Shown in pieces: positions 25,836 through 39,310 of a DNA stretch of 64,000 bases. Origin of the DNA: Prosapia bicincta (lineage: Eukaryota > Arthropoda > Insecta > Hemiptera > Cercopidae); NCBI GenBank assembly GCA_036971475.1, contig JBAIZL010000005.1, positions 178,431,886 to 178,495,885 on the forward strand, in the 5' to 3' direction. The notes below the pieces were generated by a model, which saw nothing but the letters and a program-made list of their open reading frames with translations, did no database searches and had not been told where the DNA came from. Made by a program: the position numbers and the translations under genes. Positions within the stretch are counted from its first letter, which is position 1, and the number at the start of each line of letters is the position of its first letter.

Positions 25836-28800
25836 GTCACTTTCACTATATGTACTTAAACAAGAATCTTACCTGGTATTTATGCAAGTTAACTTTCAAA
25901 GATTGGTCGTATCTCCATCATCGGGCATCACTGGTCGGGGGTTGCAGTAGACTGCGAGCTGTGTGAATTCCTGTTGTCACAAAGTGTGGTGTACCGTTAT
26001 GTTCTATTTTCGGATTCATTGCACTGTGCGAGTCTTTAAAGTTTGTCTTGGGATTAATTTTGTCTATTAGGTTGAATAATTTATCGTTTTTTTATTTTAT
26101 TTGTATTTGTTTGTTTATGATATTATTTTTATGTTTATAAATTTGTAGTTGTTGCCAGATTATCATTTTGAGGCCTTTTTGTACTTTTTTTATTAGGTGT
26201 ACGTTTTTTTAATGTGGGGAATGTGTGTTGTTTTTGATGGCGTGTGTAGCTATGTTTGAGTTATGTTTCAGGTTTGATATATGCATTGAGGTATTCTTGA
26301 TATCTGTCTGTTAATTTCTTTTTTGTTTGGCCTGTGTATATTTTATTACAGTCTGGGCATTCGTTTTTGTACATTCCGTTATTAAGTGTGGGAGATATTT
26401 TTTCCGGTTGGTTTATTTTATTGATTATGTTTCCTGTGTTTTTGTAAGCTTTGTTAATATTATTATTTTCTAGTGTTTTAGTTATTCTTTTTATGTTGTG
26501 CCCTGTATATGTTGTAACACTCTTAAGTAATTGGGTATTACATATAAAAAAATTTATTTTTAATTTTTACTTAATAATAAGATCGGGCCGACATAAAAGA
26601 CAATTTTTGTTTTATATGTGAACACTTGGTACTGTAACGTACGGAGTAAGGCGCTCCTAGCAGGCAAATCATGTAAAATATCGTACGAGGTGCTGAGTTA
26701 AGGGAATCGGTCGAAATCACACAATGTTACGTGAACATGGGGTGACTTGAGGAACCAATGAAATATGAATATAAAGTGGAGGATGCTGGCGAGACGGGCT
26801 TCGCGCGAATATCCAACTCCCCACTTCAAGAGAGGTCTTTGGACGAGACAGTTGTGAAGGGCAGATTGCCCCAATATTTCAGACATTTTTTTAGAAAACC
26901 AGCAATCATTCAAGAATTAAATATGTTGAGGCCGGCAGTACTTTGATAAGGGGTACGTAAGGAAGAAGCATTTCGATGAGTTTCTTTAATTAAATTTTTA
27001 CCCTTTTCGTGTAAGTACAGTTATGTGAAAGTGATGTGCTGTGCTAAATTGAAAGTAATAGTGTGATACAAGCTACGTGGTTGACAAGGTACGATTTAGC
27101 GTAATAAGGATAAATGTATCGTAATATTACCGAAATTAAATACCGACATGACAATTGTGTAACACATAAACGGTACCTACAATCTCTCCTTGATTGTTAG
27201 ATTAAAAAAAAACTAATTTTTATTGCTTAACTTACCACCTAATGGTACTTTCAATGATATTTAACTTGTAGTAATAAATTAGTTGGCAGTAATTTAATAG
27301 GTGATTTCTTAACATATTGATTTGTAATTTGTTTAAATTCTGACATTTCGCATTACAAATAAATTTTTATTATCTTTTAAACATTCAATACTTATTACGT
27401 ACGTAATAGTTCTATTTTCAAGATTTGGAAGGGTGTCACAGACAGGCAGTTCCTGCCTGAGCTGTGACGTAGGACTAGATATCCTGGTAAGTAAATATTA
27501 ATTGTTGGAATAAGCAAAATAACATATTAAATAAAGATAAATTCCAGGGTACAAGGGCCAATCGTTACAATGTGAATGTGGCCCATTTTGTTGTTGTTTG
27601 TAATTCGATTTTAGGTTTTGATTTATTTAATATTTTAAATTCTAATTTATCTATAGTTTTTTTGTTGTATCCATTTTTATGGGCTATTTGATATATTATT
27701 TGTTTTTCTTTGGCTTTTTCTTCATTTTTTAGAGGCAGTTTTAGCATTCTGTATAAGAGTGAGTTGTAAGCAGCCATTTTATGTTGTGGGGGATGGTTAG
27801 AGTGGTTTGGTATTGTATTAATGGTTTGTGTGGGTTTCCTATAAATTGAGTATTCAATGTTACTTGTATTTCTCGATATTGTTAGGTCTAGATAGTTTAT
27901 TTTATTGTTTATTTCTTCCTCTATGGTGAATTTTATGTTAGGGTCTAACTTGTTGATTTCATTTAGGATGATATTATTATTTATTGCTTTATTTTGTGAG
28001 ATGTATAATCCATCGTCAACATATCGTATCCAATGTCCGTAGGAGTCATGTGTTTTTATGGTTTGTGTGATTAATTAGTCAAGGTTTTGGAGGTAAATTT
28101 CTGATATTATACTTTAGAGGGGTGATCCCATTGCTAAGCCGTCTATTTGTTTATATATCTTATTATTAAATATGAAATAGTTTTGGTTTAGTATGGTCTT
28201 TAGGCATTTTGTGATTTGGTTTGTGTATTTGGGGTTGGTTTTAAGGTCAGTTAATTTGTTTTTTATTATTTGGATGGTTTCGTTTATTGGTATATTAGAG
28301 TACATGTTTGTAATATCAAATGATATAAATTTGGTGTTTTCGGTTATGTTTATTGTTTTTAGTATTTCGGTTAATTTAATTGAGTTTTTATGGTGTATTT
28401 ATTTTCCAATTTAAATTTGTGTTTTAGGTTATTGGCGATTATTTGTGATATTTTATAGGCAGGTGCATTTTAAAAATTTTTAAAATATTTTGATGAGGGC
28501 GTTCATTTTGGGGGGTTTTGGATTGTCTATTGTGTATTGGTAAAGGTTTTTTTGGCTGAATAAATTGTCATTGTTTATTGCTAATTGTATGATTTCGTTC
28601 TGGTATTTTTTAGTGGGGTCTTTGTTTAATTCTATACAGTTGTTGGATTTTATGAATTCTTCTGTTTTTTTTGATATATTCTGTTTTTTATATGATTACT
28701 GTACGTCCCTTTTGTCCGCTTTTGTTACAATTATTTCATTTTTGAATAGTTTTTGTTTCAATGTGTTAATTTGGTTTATTTTCAATGTTTTTTCCTTTTT

Positions 28801-31800
28801 TGATTTTTTTCTTGATGCTGTGTTTCTAATGTTATCTTGATTTTCGTAATTTATAAAATTTATTGCAAGTTCTGTTTCTACTATGAGGTTTTCTATTGTG
28901 CTTTGTAATTTTGGTTTGATGTTGGTTTTTGTGCTATTTTCGAGTATCTTTACTTCTTCTTTGGTGAAACTCGTTTTTGTAAGATTTATAAAACTGGGGT
29001 GGGATTGATGGATTGTTGTGATATTGTCTATGTTATTTTGTTTTTCTATTAGTTTGTTAAGTTTAGATTCTATTTTTGGTTTTTTAATTGAAGTAAATTT
29101 CTTGCATTTGTCTTGAATTTTGATATATTTATAATGCCATTGGTTTGGTTTAAGTATGTTAGCTAATTCTAAGTGGGTTTTTAAGAGTGTATTAGTTAAT
29201 TTGTTTTTCTTTGTGTATAAAAATTTAATTTCGTTTTTTATCCATAAAGTCTCTGCTTGTTTAGCAGTTTTTTCTGCAGAACTGGTTTGGTTTTTTATTA
29301 TTATTTTGGCATATTTTGTTTTTAATGCAGTTTATTAAAATATATGTTATGGTTAATATTTCTGATTTGTTTCCTGAGTTTTTCAAATTTGTTTAATAGT
29401 TTGGTTGCTTGTTTACCTTGTGGGGTGATATTCATATTTGTAGCTTTGCAACACTGTTTTCTTGTATTTACTTATCACTTTCACTAAATGTACTTGAACA
29501 AGAATCTTACTTGGTATTTATGCAAGTTAACTTTCAAAGATCGGTAGTATCTCCATCATCGGGCATCGCTGACCGGGGGTTGTATTAGACTGCGAGCTGT
29601 GTGGAATTCCTGTTGTCACAAGGTGTGGTATACCGTTATGTTCTATTTTCGAATTCACTGCACTGTGCGAGTCTTTTAAGTTTGTCTTGAGGTTAATTTT
29701 GTCTATTAGGTAGAATAATTTATCGTTTTTTGATTTTAATTGTATTTGTTCGTTTATGATATTATTTTTATGTTTATAAATTTGTAGTTGTTCCCAGATT
29801 GTCATTTTGAGGCATTTTTGTACTTTTTTTTATTAGGTGTACATTTATTAATGAGGGGAATGAGTGTTTTTGATGACGTTTGTAGCTATGTTTGAGTTTT
29901 AAGTTTCAGGTTTGATATATGCATTGAGGTGTTCTTGATACCTGTCTTTTAATTTCTTTTTTGTTTTGCCTATGTATATTTTATTACAGTCTGGGCATTC
30001 GATTTTGTATATTCCGTTATTAAGTGTGGAACATATTTTTCCGGTATATACATACAGTAAAGTCCCGTTATATCGAACTGAACAAGGAGGCGTGTGGAGA
30101 GAAGGGAGGTGATGAGTCTATTTAACCGCCTTCAGCCCAGCTGTGCTATGTGTCATTGAGGGTCACTGTTCGTCCTTCTGACTGCCACTTAATCCGTCCA
30201 AAAATCTTTCAATACTGTATTGAGGACACTAGCAAATCCTCCTCTTGCAATTTACACTATAACAGGTCAAAATGTTGATTAATTATTTAAAATTCCCCTA
30301 TCCTGAATTTCCACTAATCCGAACAAGGTTCGGTCCCTATTAATTCCGAATAGCGGGACTACTGTACACACACCACCAAGAATATTACTTGGTATATATG
30401 CGTGTTAACTTTCTAAGGCTAATTACGTGTCTTCATTATCGAGCACCAACTGAGACTAAGTACTTCTGTAGATTGCCAGGTGTGTGGGATTTCCATTGTC
30501 AATTCTATGTGTCAATTCCATTGTCATTCAGTGTTACCATTCTTTTTTCGGATTTACTGCACTGTGGGAAATTTTTAGTTTGACTTAGGGTTAATTTTGT
30601 CTATTAAGTTGAATAATTTATGGTTTTTTTTATATAATTTCTATTTGTTTCTTTATGATATTATTTTTGGGTTTATAAATTTGTAGCTGTTGCCAGATTG
30701 TTGTTTTGATGCTTTTCTGTATTTTTTTATTAGATGTATGTTTTCTTAAGTGGGGAATGTATGGTTGTTTTTGGTGCAGTGTGTGGCTACGTTTGAATAG
30801 TGATTGTTTTAATGTATGTTTTAAGGTGCTTCTTATATCTGTATTATAATTTCTTTTTCGTTTGCCCAATGTATAATTTGTTACAGTCTGGGAAGTCGAT
30901 TTTATAAATTCCATTATTAAATGTGGGACATATTAGATGTGGTTGCTATATTTCAATGATTATGCCACCTATATTTTTGGATGGTGTGTTAAAATTTTTT
31001 AATTGTTTTTTTCTATGTGTATCCTGTTTTATTTTGTGGATCATGTTTAGGTTGTTTTAATTTATTTAATATTTTATATTATAATTTATCAGTTGCCTTT
31101 TTTTATTGTATCAATTGTTTTGGGCTACTTGATATATTATTTGTTTTTTTCTTCATTTTTTTAGTGAGATTTTTATCATTCTATACATGAGTGAGTTGTA
31201 AGCAGCCACTCTATTTATGTACATTGTTTTAGATCTCCAAAGCGTGGACCACAAAGAACTCCAACTTCACCTGCATTTGCAGAAAGTACAATCTCAGCTG
31301 TGCAAGCTGCTCTCCACAAGTACCAACTGTGCATCCATGAACTTCAGGTAAGTTGTAGCTATACAATCAGAAAGTTTATGTAATTTCTACACTTTTACTG
31401 TTTTAAAAATTAGTTAGGTGAATATCCCTAATATACAAAAAGTTATTTCTCAGTTCAGTTTGTAATGAAATGTTTGCATGAAATCTGATAGATTACTTTA
31501 AATCTGTCTCTTTGCAGAAATCAATAGTTCAAAGCATGCAGCATATGTTTCTATTTCTGTTGTTATGTTTTCATTAAATACAAAAAACAAATAGTGGTTT
31601 GAATAAAAATTTGCAAGACAATACAAAATTCGTGGAATTAAATAAATAAAATAATAATATATTACATAAAATAAATATTAAAAATTTATATATTTTTTTA
31701 AATAGCACTTTTGTTTTGTTTTAATAATAGGCCATTATGAGAGACATGTCTCACTTGATATCAAGAACTCTTTCTAAAGAGTTATGGTTTTATTCTGAGC

Positions 31801-34647
31801 TGAAGATTGAATTCATGTCCCGAATTGATTCTCCTCATTCATCAAAAGAATAAAGGCTACATTAGCTTGGGAAAGTTTATATTGTTTAAATGAAATAGTA
31901 GCTCAGTTTCAAGATGAAAACAATGTAGAAATGATTGATTCTTTTCAATTTTATTTAATTTAATTAGTTTAAAGCATATTGTAATTTGCATAAAATACAA
32001 TAACACAATACAATTTTCAGCACTTGAGTACATTGCTTCTACTTTTTCTACTTAAATATGATGATAAATGGTCTACCAAAGCTATTTAATCATTTTACTT
32101 CAATTTTAACTTCAAGGTAAAACTTCAAGGTAGTAAGGAGCAACTGGCTTTAGCCCGTAGGCAGTGTGAACATTGTGAAGAGAGTCAGCAAGCATTGGAA
32201 TCCAAAGTGTCTGATCTTTTGTCACAGCTAGATGTCAGCAGATCGCAGGCATCGCAACTTGCACAAGAGAAGGAGATGTTAATAAAATCATTAGACTCTG
32301 CACGAGCAGAGAAAAAGGCTTTGGATAAAAATAGATTGGAACTTAATGCAATGGTAAGGTGTGAAATTTGAATAGTTTTAAATATTACAAGAATAACAAT
32401 TCATTTTATCTAGTACTTTTTCCTCATACAAATTTATATTTGTGGAAATAATTTTACAATTTTTTTCTAAACAAGAAATGAAATACCAATATCGAAATAT
32501 ATAAGTATAATTTTTGAAAATAAGTAAATAAATTTGATTCAAATAATTTTTTTCTAGTTGTGACAATTAAGAATAATATTTTTAGCATTTTATGTGTTTT
32601 ACATGTATAAATAAAAGTGAATATTGTTGCTTTATTCTTTAGATATCATACTTTTCCTAATTCATAGCTAAAAACACCAATTGACCCTCTTATAAATCAG
32701 GTAGAGGTAAAGCAGATTTTTGTAGTTAGGGACCTCCTCTATGAATGCTTTGCAAGCTCATAAAAGGATTGGTCTAAGAAAAAACATTTTAAAGCAATAT
32801 TTCAAACATAAGCTAATCCTCCTCCATACACTCTCTTCTGTATATACAGTGTTGCATTCGTGTTTTTATTGTCAAAAGTAGTTTTACAGTTTTTCATTTG
32901 ATAGCCTCTTCAGCAAGCCTGCTGTTTTGGAATTAATCTCCTATTGACTAAAATTTTATATATTTTAATGCTGTTTGGAACATATAAAATTTACATAGAT
33001 TAATATGTTCAAGAAACAACGCCCTTGACCTTTGAAAACCGTTTGTCCTGTCTGTTGTGTGCAGAATCCATGATTTGTTAAGTACATCTAATAAATTCTT
33101 CATTATTTTTCCACTTCAATGATGATGTTCATATACTTCTGGTTAACAACATAACCCATAACAATCTTGATATTGCTGTATATAATTTATTTTGGGCTTT
33201 TCTCAATCTTAGCAATATTTGTGTCTTCCAATACATAGGCGCCTTGATTTGTTTCATGGTTAGACTGGGAAATCCATACTACATCACGCATGATGCCATT
33301 TTCAACCAATTCAAGAACTGGTAAAATGCTTTATGCTGTCAGAGCAGAGTTTTTCATGTTCCTTTTTTTTGCTCATGTGTGAGGCTCTTGTTTTTTTCTC
33401 ATATACTCTGAAACAAATGTTAATACTGTCTCTGTTATTATTTGTCAGGTATTTCACTATTCAAAAGTGAAAACATAGGGGTTTCTACAAAATTTCATTG
33501 ATTTTCAAAATTAATTTTTAATGTCACAGATTGATTTGAACCTTTCTTATTCTCCACACCTTCAAAATATTTTTATGCCATTATAAAACTTAGGCACATG
33601 GTATATAGTATTACCAAACAATTCCTACAAAATTTAAAAACATTTAGTTTCAGATATTTTAACTATATGGAAAATTTGAGAATAATGCATTACTTGATTA
33701 TTACTTTTTTACATGGTTAAAAATCTTGATAACATTCTTTAAGGAATAAGGTGATTTCTGCTCTGGAATTCCATTTCCATTCTTGTCTGATGAACCTAAT
33801 GCTATTGAATTATAATGCACTTTCATACCTTGTTTAAAAATAATTTTTTATGATAAATTCAATTTCAAAAGTCTCAGCTCTTGTATTTAATTTGTAATTT
33901 TTCACTTTTTCTGAAAAGTTCATTTATTTTTGCATCTGAAGGATGAGTCTAACCAGAAAATCAAGTGATAATTGAATTTGTACTCTTACAACTTATGAAT
34001 ACATATCTCAGAAGAGGACCAAATTTCACGGCAATGAAATTGATTGAAATGATTGTTATAGTCGTTTCTCTGTAGCAATAAATTGAAACAAAAAGGAACA
34101 AGCTTCGTTAGAACTAAAGGAAAAAAGAGAGGATATAAAATTATTTATAATTCGCAAAGATATTCTACAATAATTATGCGATATAAATTTGATCGTATTG
34201 TGAATGATTAATCCAAATTTGAGGTCTTATATAAATTATGTGGTTTTAACAACCTTTTCAATTCCTACTTTAGTTCACAGTCTCCCTTATATATATTATC
34301 ATGTTGTTTATTGTTTTTCCATTGCACTGACTTTATAAACTTCTTATTGTTAATAGTAAAACATTTATTCCACCACTATGTGCAATTAATTTTTACCTTA
34401 TGTGATGAGGCACCTTTCGGTCACTTGACCATTGTTGAATCACTGAATTATTTTACTCTATTTTCTGACGTTGTTGTTCGTTCCGTGATGTTGGTACTCG
34501 TTGACGTCATATATGTTTCGTCAACATCAGAATTATAGAGTAAAATAATTCAGTGATTTGACAATGGTCAAGTGACTGAAAAGTGTCTCATCACATAAGG
34601 TTAAAAGTAATTGCACTTAATGGTGGAATAATTGTTTTACAATTAAC

Positions 34648-34719
<72 letters not shown>

Positions 34720-35101
34720 TTTTTGATTTTTTGGACTAGAAGACTGACAGACTTACCTTGGTAAGAGTCCACTCTGTAGTCTTGAAATAGAAACACATAA
34801 AAGCACTTAAACAATGATATATTTCAACCACACAGTGGTCTTTGTCAATTGAAGAGAAAACACAAAAAGAAATATGAGAGAATGAAATAAAATAATAATT
34901 ATTATTTTATTTCATTCTCTCATATTTCTTTTTGTGTTTTCTCTTCGATTGACAAAGACCACTGTGTGGTTGAAATATATCATTGTTTAAGTGCTTTTAT
35001 GTGTTTCTATTTCAAGACTACAGAGTGGACTCTTACCAAGGTAAGTCTGTCAGTCTCCTAGTCCAAAAAATCAAAATAATCTTTACCAACCAAAACTAAC
35101 C

Positions 35102-35147
<46 letters not shown>

Positions 35148-35403
35148 GTTAATATATTACTATGTAAGTAATTTTATCCACCATTAAGTGCAATAATTTT
35201 ACCTTGAGTGATGAGGCACCTTTCGGTCGTTGACCATTGTCGAATCACTTTGAGTGATTCGACAATGGTCAACGACCGAAAGGTGCCTCATCACTCAAGG
35301 TAAAATTATTGCACTTAATGGTGGATAAAATTACTTACATAGTAATATATTAACTTCATAAAGTCAGTGCAACGGAAAAACAATGGATAATGTTAAATAT
35401 CAA

Positions 35404-35452
<49 letters not shown>

Positions 35453-38400
35453 GTTAATATATTACTATTGTAAGTAATTTTATCCACCATTAAGTGAAAT
35501 GATTTTACCTTGTGTGATGAGGCACCTTTCGATCATTTGACCATTGTCGAATCACTGATTACTTTTTCTCAATTTTTCTGGTGTGGATGTTCGGTCCGTG
35601 GTGTTCTTACTTGTTGACGTTATATACGTTTCCTCTTGAGTCTCGTGTATGTTTTGAATAGTACGTCTTCTGCATATGTTGTTTGTAGATTCATTAAATT
35701 GTTGTGTATGTTTTTATAAATGTGATATTTTTCTAGTGAGTTTAGTTCTATTTAGTTATTATTTATTTCAAGTATGGTTAACCATACTAAGTTGGAATTA
35801 TATTGAATTTGTTTAAATATATTACTTGTTTGCATTCACTTTAATTAAAATACTATGTTCTTACTTCAGTGCATGAAATAAATTATTTAAAAAAGTCATA
35901 TCACAATAAAATTATATCATTAACATAAATTGACTCAACTTATAGTGAAGTTTCAGTCCCTTGGTCTCATTAACTGTTAATTAAAAGGCTTACTTGTTTT
36001 CTAATTATAAAATGAAAATGTGTTTTTGCCCAGCTGGAATCTCTTAATGCTGATTATGAAAAAGTACAAAAGTCTAATTCAAGATTGCATAAAGTCATTG
36101 AAACTATTGAAGATGAAAAAGTTTTCCTGCAAAGTGAAGTTGACAGATTAAACAAAGATGCAGAAGTTAGGTAAGAAAATCTGTTGATTCCCAGATTTAT
36201 TTCACATCTCACGCTTAAATAATAATATTTTAAACTAAAAAAATAATGAGCATTGTGTTTAGTGAATTTAACAATTTTATTGTCAATCTGTATAGAAACA
36301 CACACAGAGAATTTTAAAAAACAAATTTCAAATGCTTCACAAAATGTGTGATTGAGTATGTGAAAATATGTCATTCTGATTTTTAAAATATTTTACATGG
36401 CAACAGTCAACCTACATCACTTCAAAATGACTGTAATTAAAAAAGGTGTAAAAGAAATCAAAATTATTTATATCCAATTTTTTTATGCAATAAAATATGA
36501 AATAATTTATTGGTATGTTATTAAACAACAAATATATTACTTTTCAAACAAAAAATATTAAATTTTTTTGTTTTCTATTTTTTTTTGAAGTAATACAGAA
36601 ATTTCCATGATTAGTAGAATATTTTTGATATTTTTATCGATATTCTCTTCAAAGATCTTCGGAACCAAAAGCATACAAAAATATTTTATAGTTGTTATTT
36701 ATTTCTATATAGCAGATTGTTATCATCATACTTCCAAACATTTTTTATTACGCCTTTGAATTTTTACACATAAAATAAAATGAAAGAAATACAACAATGA
36801 TTTGTAAGTTATTTCTTTTTAGTATGATATTATGAATGATGTTTTAAAAATGTAATTTTTCTAATAATATTTTAATCAAGGTAGGTTAGTTACTTTTCTA
36901 ATTTATTTTAAGATAAATAAATTTTCTAGAGCTTTCCTTTTTTTTATAACAAGTTTAATGTATCATAAAAAAAAAACACTTTCTTAACAATTATAAGTTT
37001 TATTAATAAATTACAAATTTTCTCCTTTTCTAAAAGCTTTACAAATTTACAACAATTTCCTCTTTTATTACAAGTCTTATTATTCTAAGTGGTATTTCTC
37101 TTTTGGGCAGCAACAGTTTTTTATTTAATTTAGCCTAAATTGATTATAATTTTGATTTAGCACAAGCTCTCTTAATCTCGGGTTATCTGGTTGGTTTTAA
37201 ATTTTGAATACTCAAATCTTATTTGGCACTCTAAAATACAAGAACAAAAAAATCTAATCTAAATGTTATACACTATGTTACAAATCAATCTATTTCTAAG
37301 TAAAATTGTTCTTTAATATTTTCTCTAAATGTTTTCTTTTAAAGTTTAATTTTATAATAAATTCTTCTAATTTCTTTTCTTTTTATAAATGTTTGATTGC
37401 AAAATTTCAAAATGTATTATTGGATCTAGCCTAGATACTTAAAAGTCTTGAGATTGCAGAATCCACTTTTCAGCCTTTTATCAAATATTTAATAATATCC
37501 TTTTTTTATAAATAGTTTTAATTTATTCTCTTGTAAGTATTCCGTAGTGTTAATTCAATTCCAGACCAATACTCCCGCACTAAGTTAAAAAAAAATTTGT
37601 TGGCCAACTCTGAAACACGTTTGTCTTGCTTGAGTCGGTTGGACGAACTGAAAAACGACGCTAAGCCACGCTTTTAAAATGGCTAGAACAAACTATTTCC
37701 TTTTTTACTCGTTGTTACCGGCTTCACGGATGCTGTATTCACTGCCTTTTGTACATTTCATGTTCTTAATAACTAGATTTCAATTTCTTCGCAGGTGACG
37801 GCATTTAAATATAATATCTTCCGACTACGTTTAAATCATCAGCTGTTCTGTTCACAATGCGCTAGTCTACCAGTTTTGGTCAACTTCCGTGAATCTTAAC
37901 ATGGTTTCACTTTTCTTAACACTTTAAGGCTTTAATTTTTATTTACATTGTTTTAGTGTTCTTTTTAAACTGTTACACATTAAATTGTTTCTATTATATT
38001 GTTTGTTTTACAGTGATTATTGTTCTAAACTTGATTAAATATTACGATTTTGCCAATTTAGGTTATGTTTACATTTTTCTCTTTTTTTATAATTGGTTAT
38101 TTTATGGTTTGAATTTACTTACATATTTATATTATATTACATATAGTGCCTTTCTTACTTGCTATTTTCAAAATGTTACAGATTATATTCAACATGCACA
38201 ATTTCTATATTTCAACGAAATGAAGTTTATTCAAATTTTAATTAATTTTAGCAAATTTTAAGGGAATTCTTAATTTATGTCTTGAGAAAATTTCAACTCT
38301 TTAGATATAAACATGACAAATTTTTAAGAATTTTATCAATTTATGTTCAAATTTATGTCTGTAAAGAATACCACTAATTACATGCAAAGGATGTAAAAAT

Positions 38401-39232
38401 CCTATAATTTGAAATCAGTAGTACTAATTTTATTCCTTAAAAATCTTAATTCAAAATAATAAGTTTGAACACTGACAAAAGTATTTTTGTGAAATTTAGA
38501 GAGATGAATTTAAGAACCGAGGAAGATCGTTGCAGCAGACTGAGAGAAGAACTTTTGACTGTTCGAGAAGATCTAAATAAAGCTTATCTTACGAAAGACA
38601 TGCTAGAGCAACAAAAATTAGAAGCAGATGCTCTCTTAGCTCAAGTTGAAAAGAGTAGAGGTAAAAACATTGGTTCAGGTATTTATAATGATGATGTGTC
38701 TCTATGACGATTATTGTTTAATTTTAAACATTATAAAGTAATAGTTGAATGCTTCTTTCAACAAAATTTTATATGACTTCAGAACTAAAACCTAGAAATA
38801 ATTCTAAGAACTCTCTTTTAAGAATTTAATGATGTGTATTTAAAATAATTGTTATATAAACTTTACATTTTTGTAGTGCTGTATTCAGATATATTATTAA
38901 AAACCATATTTACATACACCTCCAATAGTCTGCCTTCAATATAACACAAAACAGTGAGAGATTAAAATATAATAAACACAAATTGTAAATATCCCTGCGC
39001 AAATAAATACATACCTTTTTATTAAAGTTCCATTGTTGTAGCTTTGCACACTATATTAGAAAATATTTACATGTTAATTTTGATTTGTTTGACTTTTAAA
39101 CAATATAAAATTGACGGCTATTTTGTCAACCTCCTTTAAACAGACACTTATAAAGGGATATTTGGATGTATTGCTTCCTTTGTCAATCAGAGAGAATCTG
39201 ATTTTGTCACAGAAATATAAATTTCTAATTAT

Positions 39233-39310
<78 letters not shown>

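Larger units (their letters stand above)
8289..31232 (+). other. Intron 5, 23 kb, nested mobile elements
   Basis: Bounded by the exon 5 donor (phase 2) and the exon 6 acceptor TTTTAG. Exon phases match (AG+A = Arg, then SPKRGPQRTP). It is filled almost entirely by PLE copies, two LTR elements, one solo LTR and one MITE, each listed separately. No host exon is seen inside. Confidence 0.85.
32354..36033 (+). other. Intron 7
   Basis: 3.7-kb intron. 32354-34280 holds nothing I recognise. 34280-35776 is a cluster of PLE terminal palindromes and (TA)n runs, listed separately. The rest is AT-rich. Confidence 0.75.

Noticed and set aside
28193..29338. Several plus-strand Phe/Ile/Leu-rich frames that look like membrane proteins
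   Set aside because: Antisense of the AT-rich PLE-A1 reverse transcriptase read on the minus strand.
37956..38261. 101-codon Tyr/Phe-rich frame
   Set aside because: Low-complexity AT-rich translation within a possible LTR relic.
39111..39308. 65-codon frame ending in Tyr-Ile repeats
   Set aside because: The repeat is just the (TA)n microsatellite translated.
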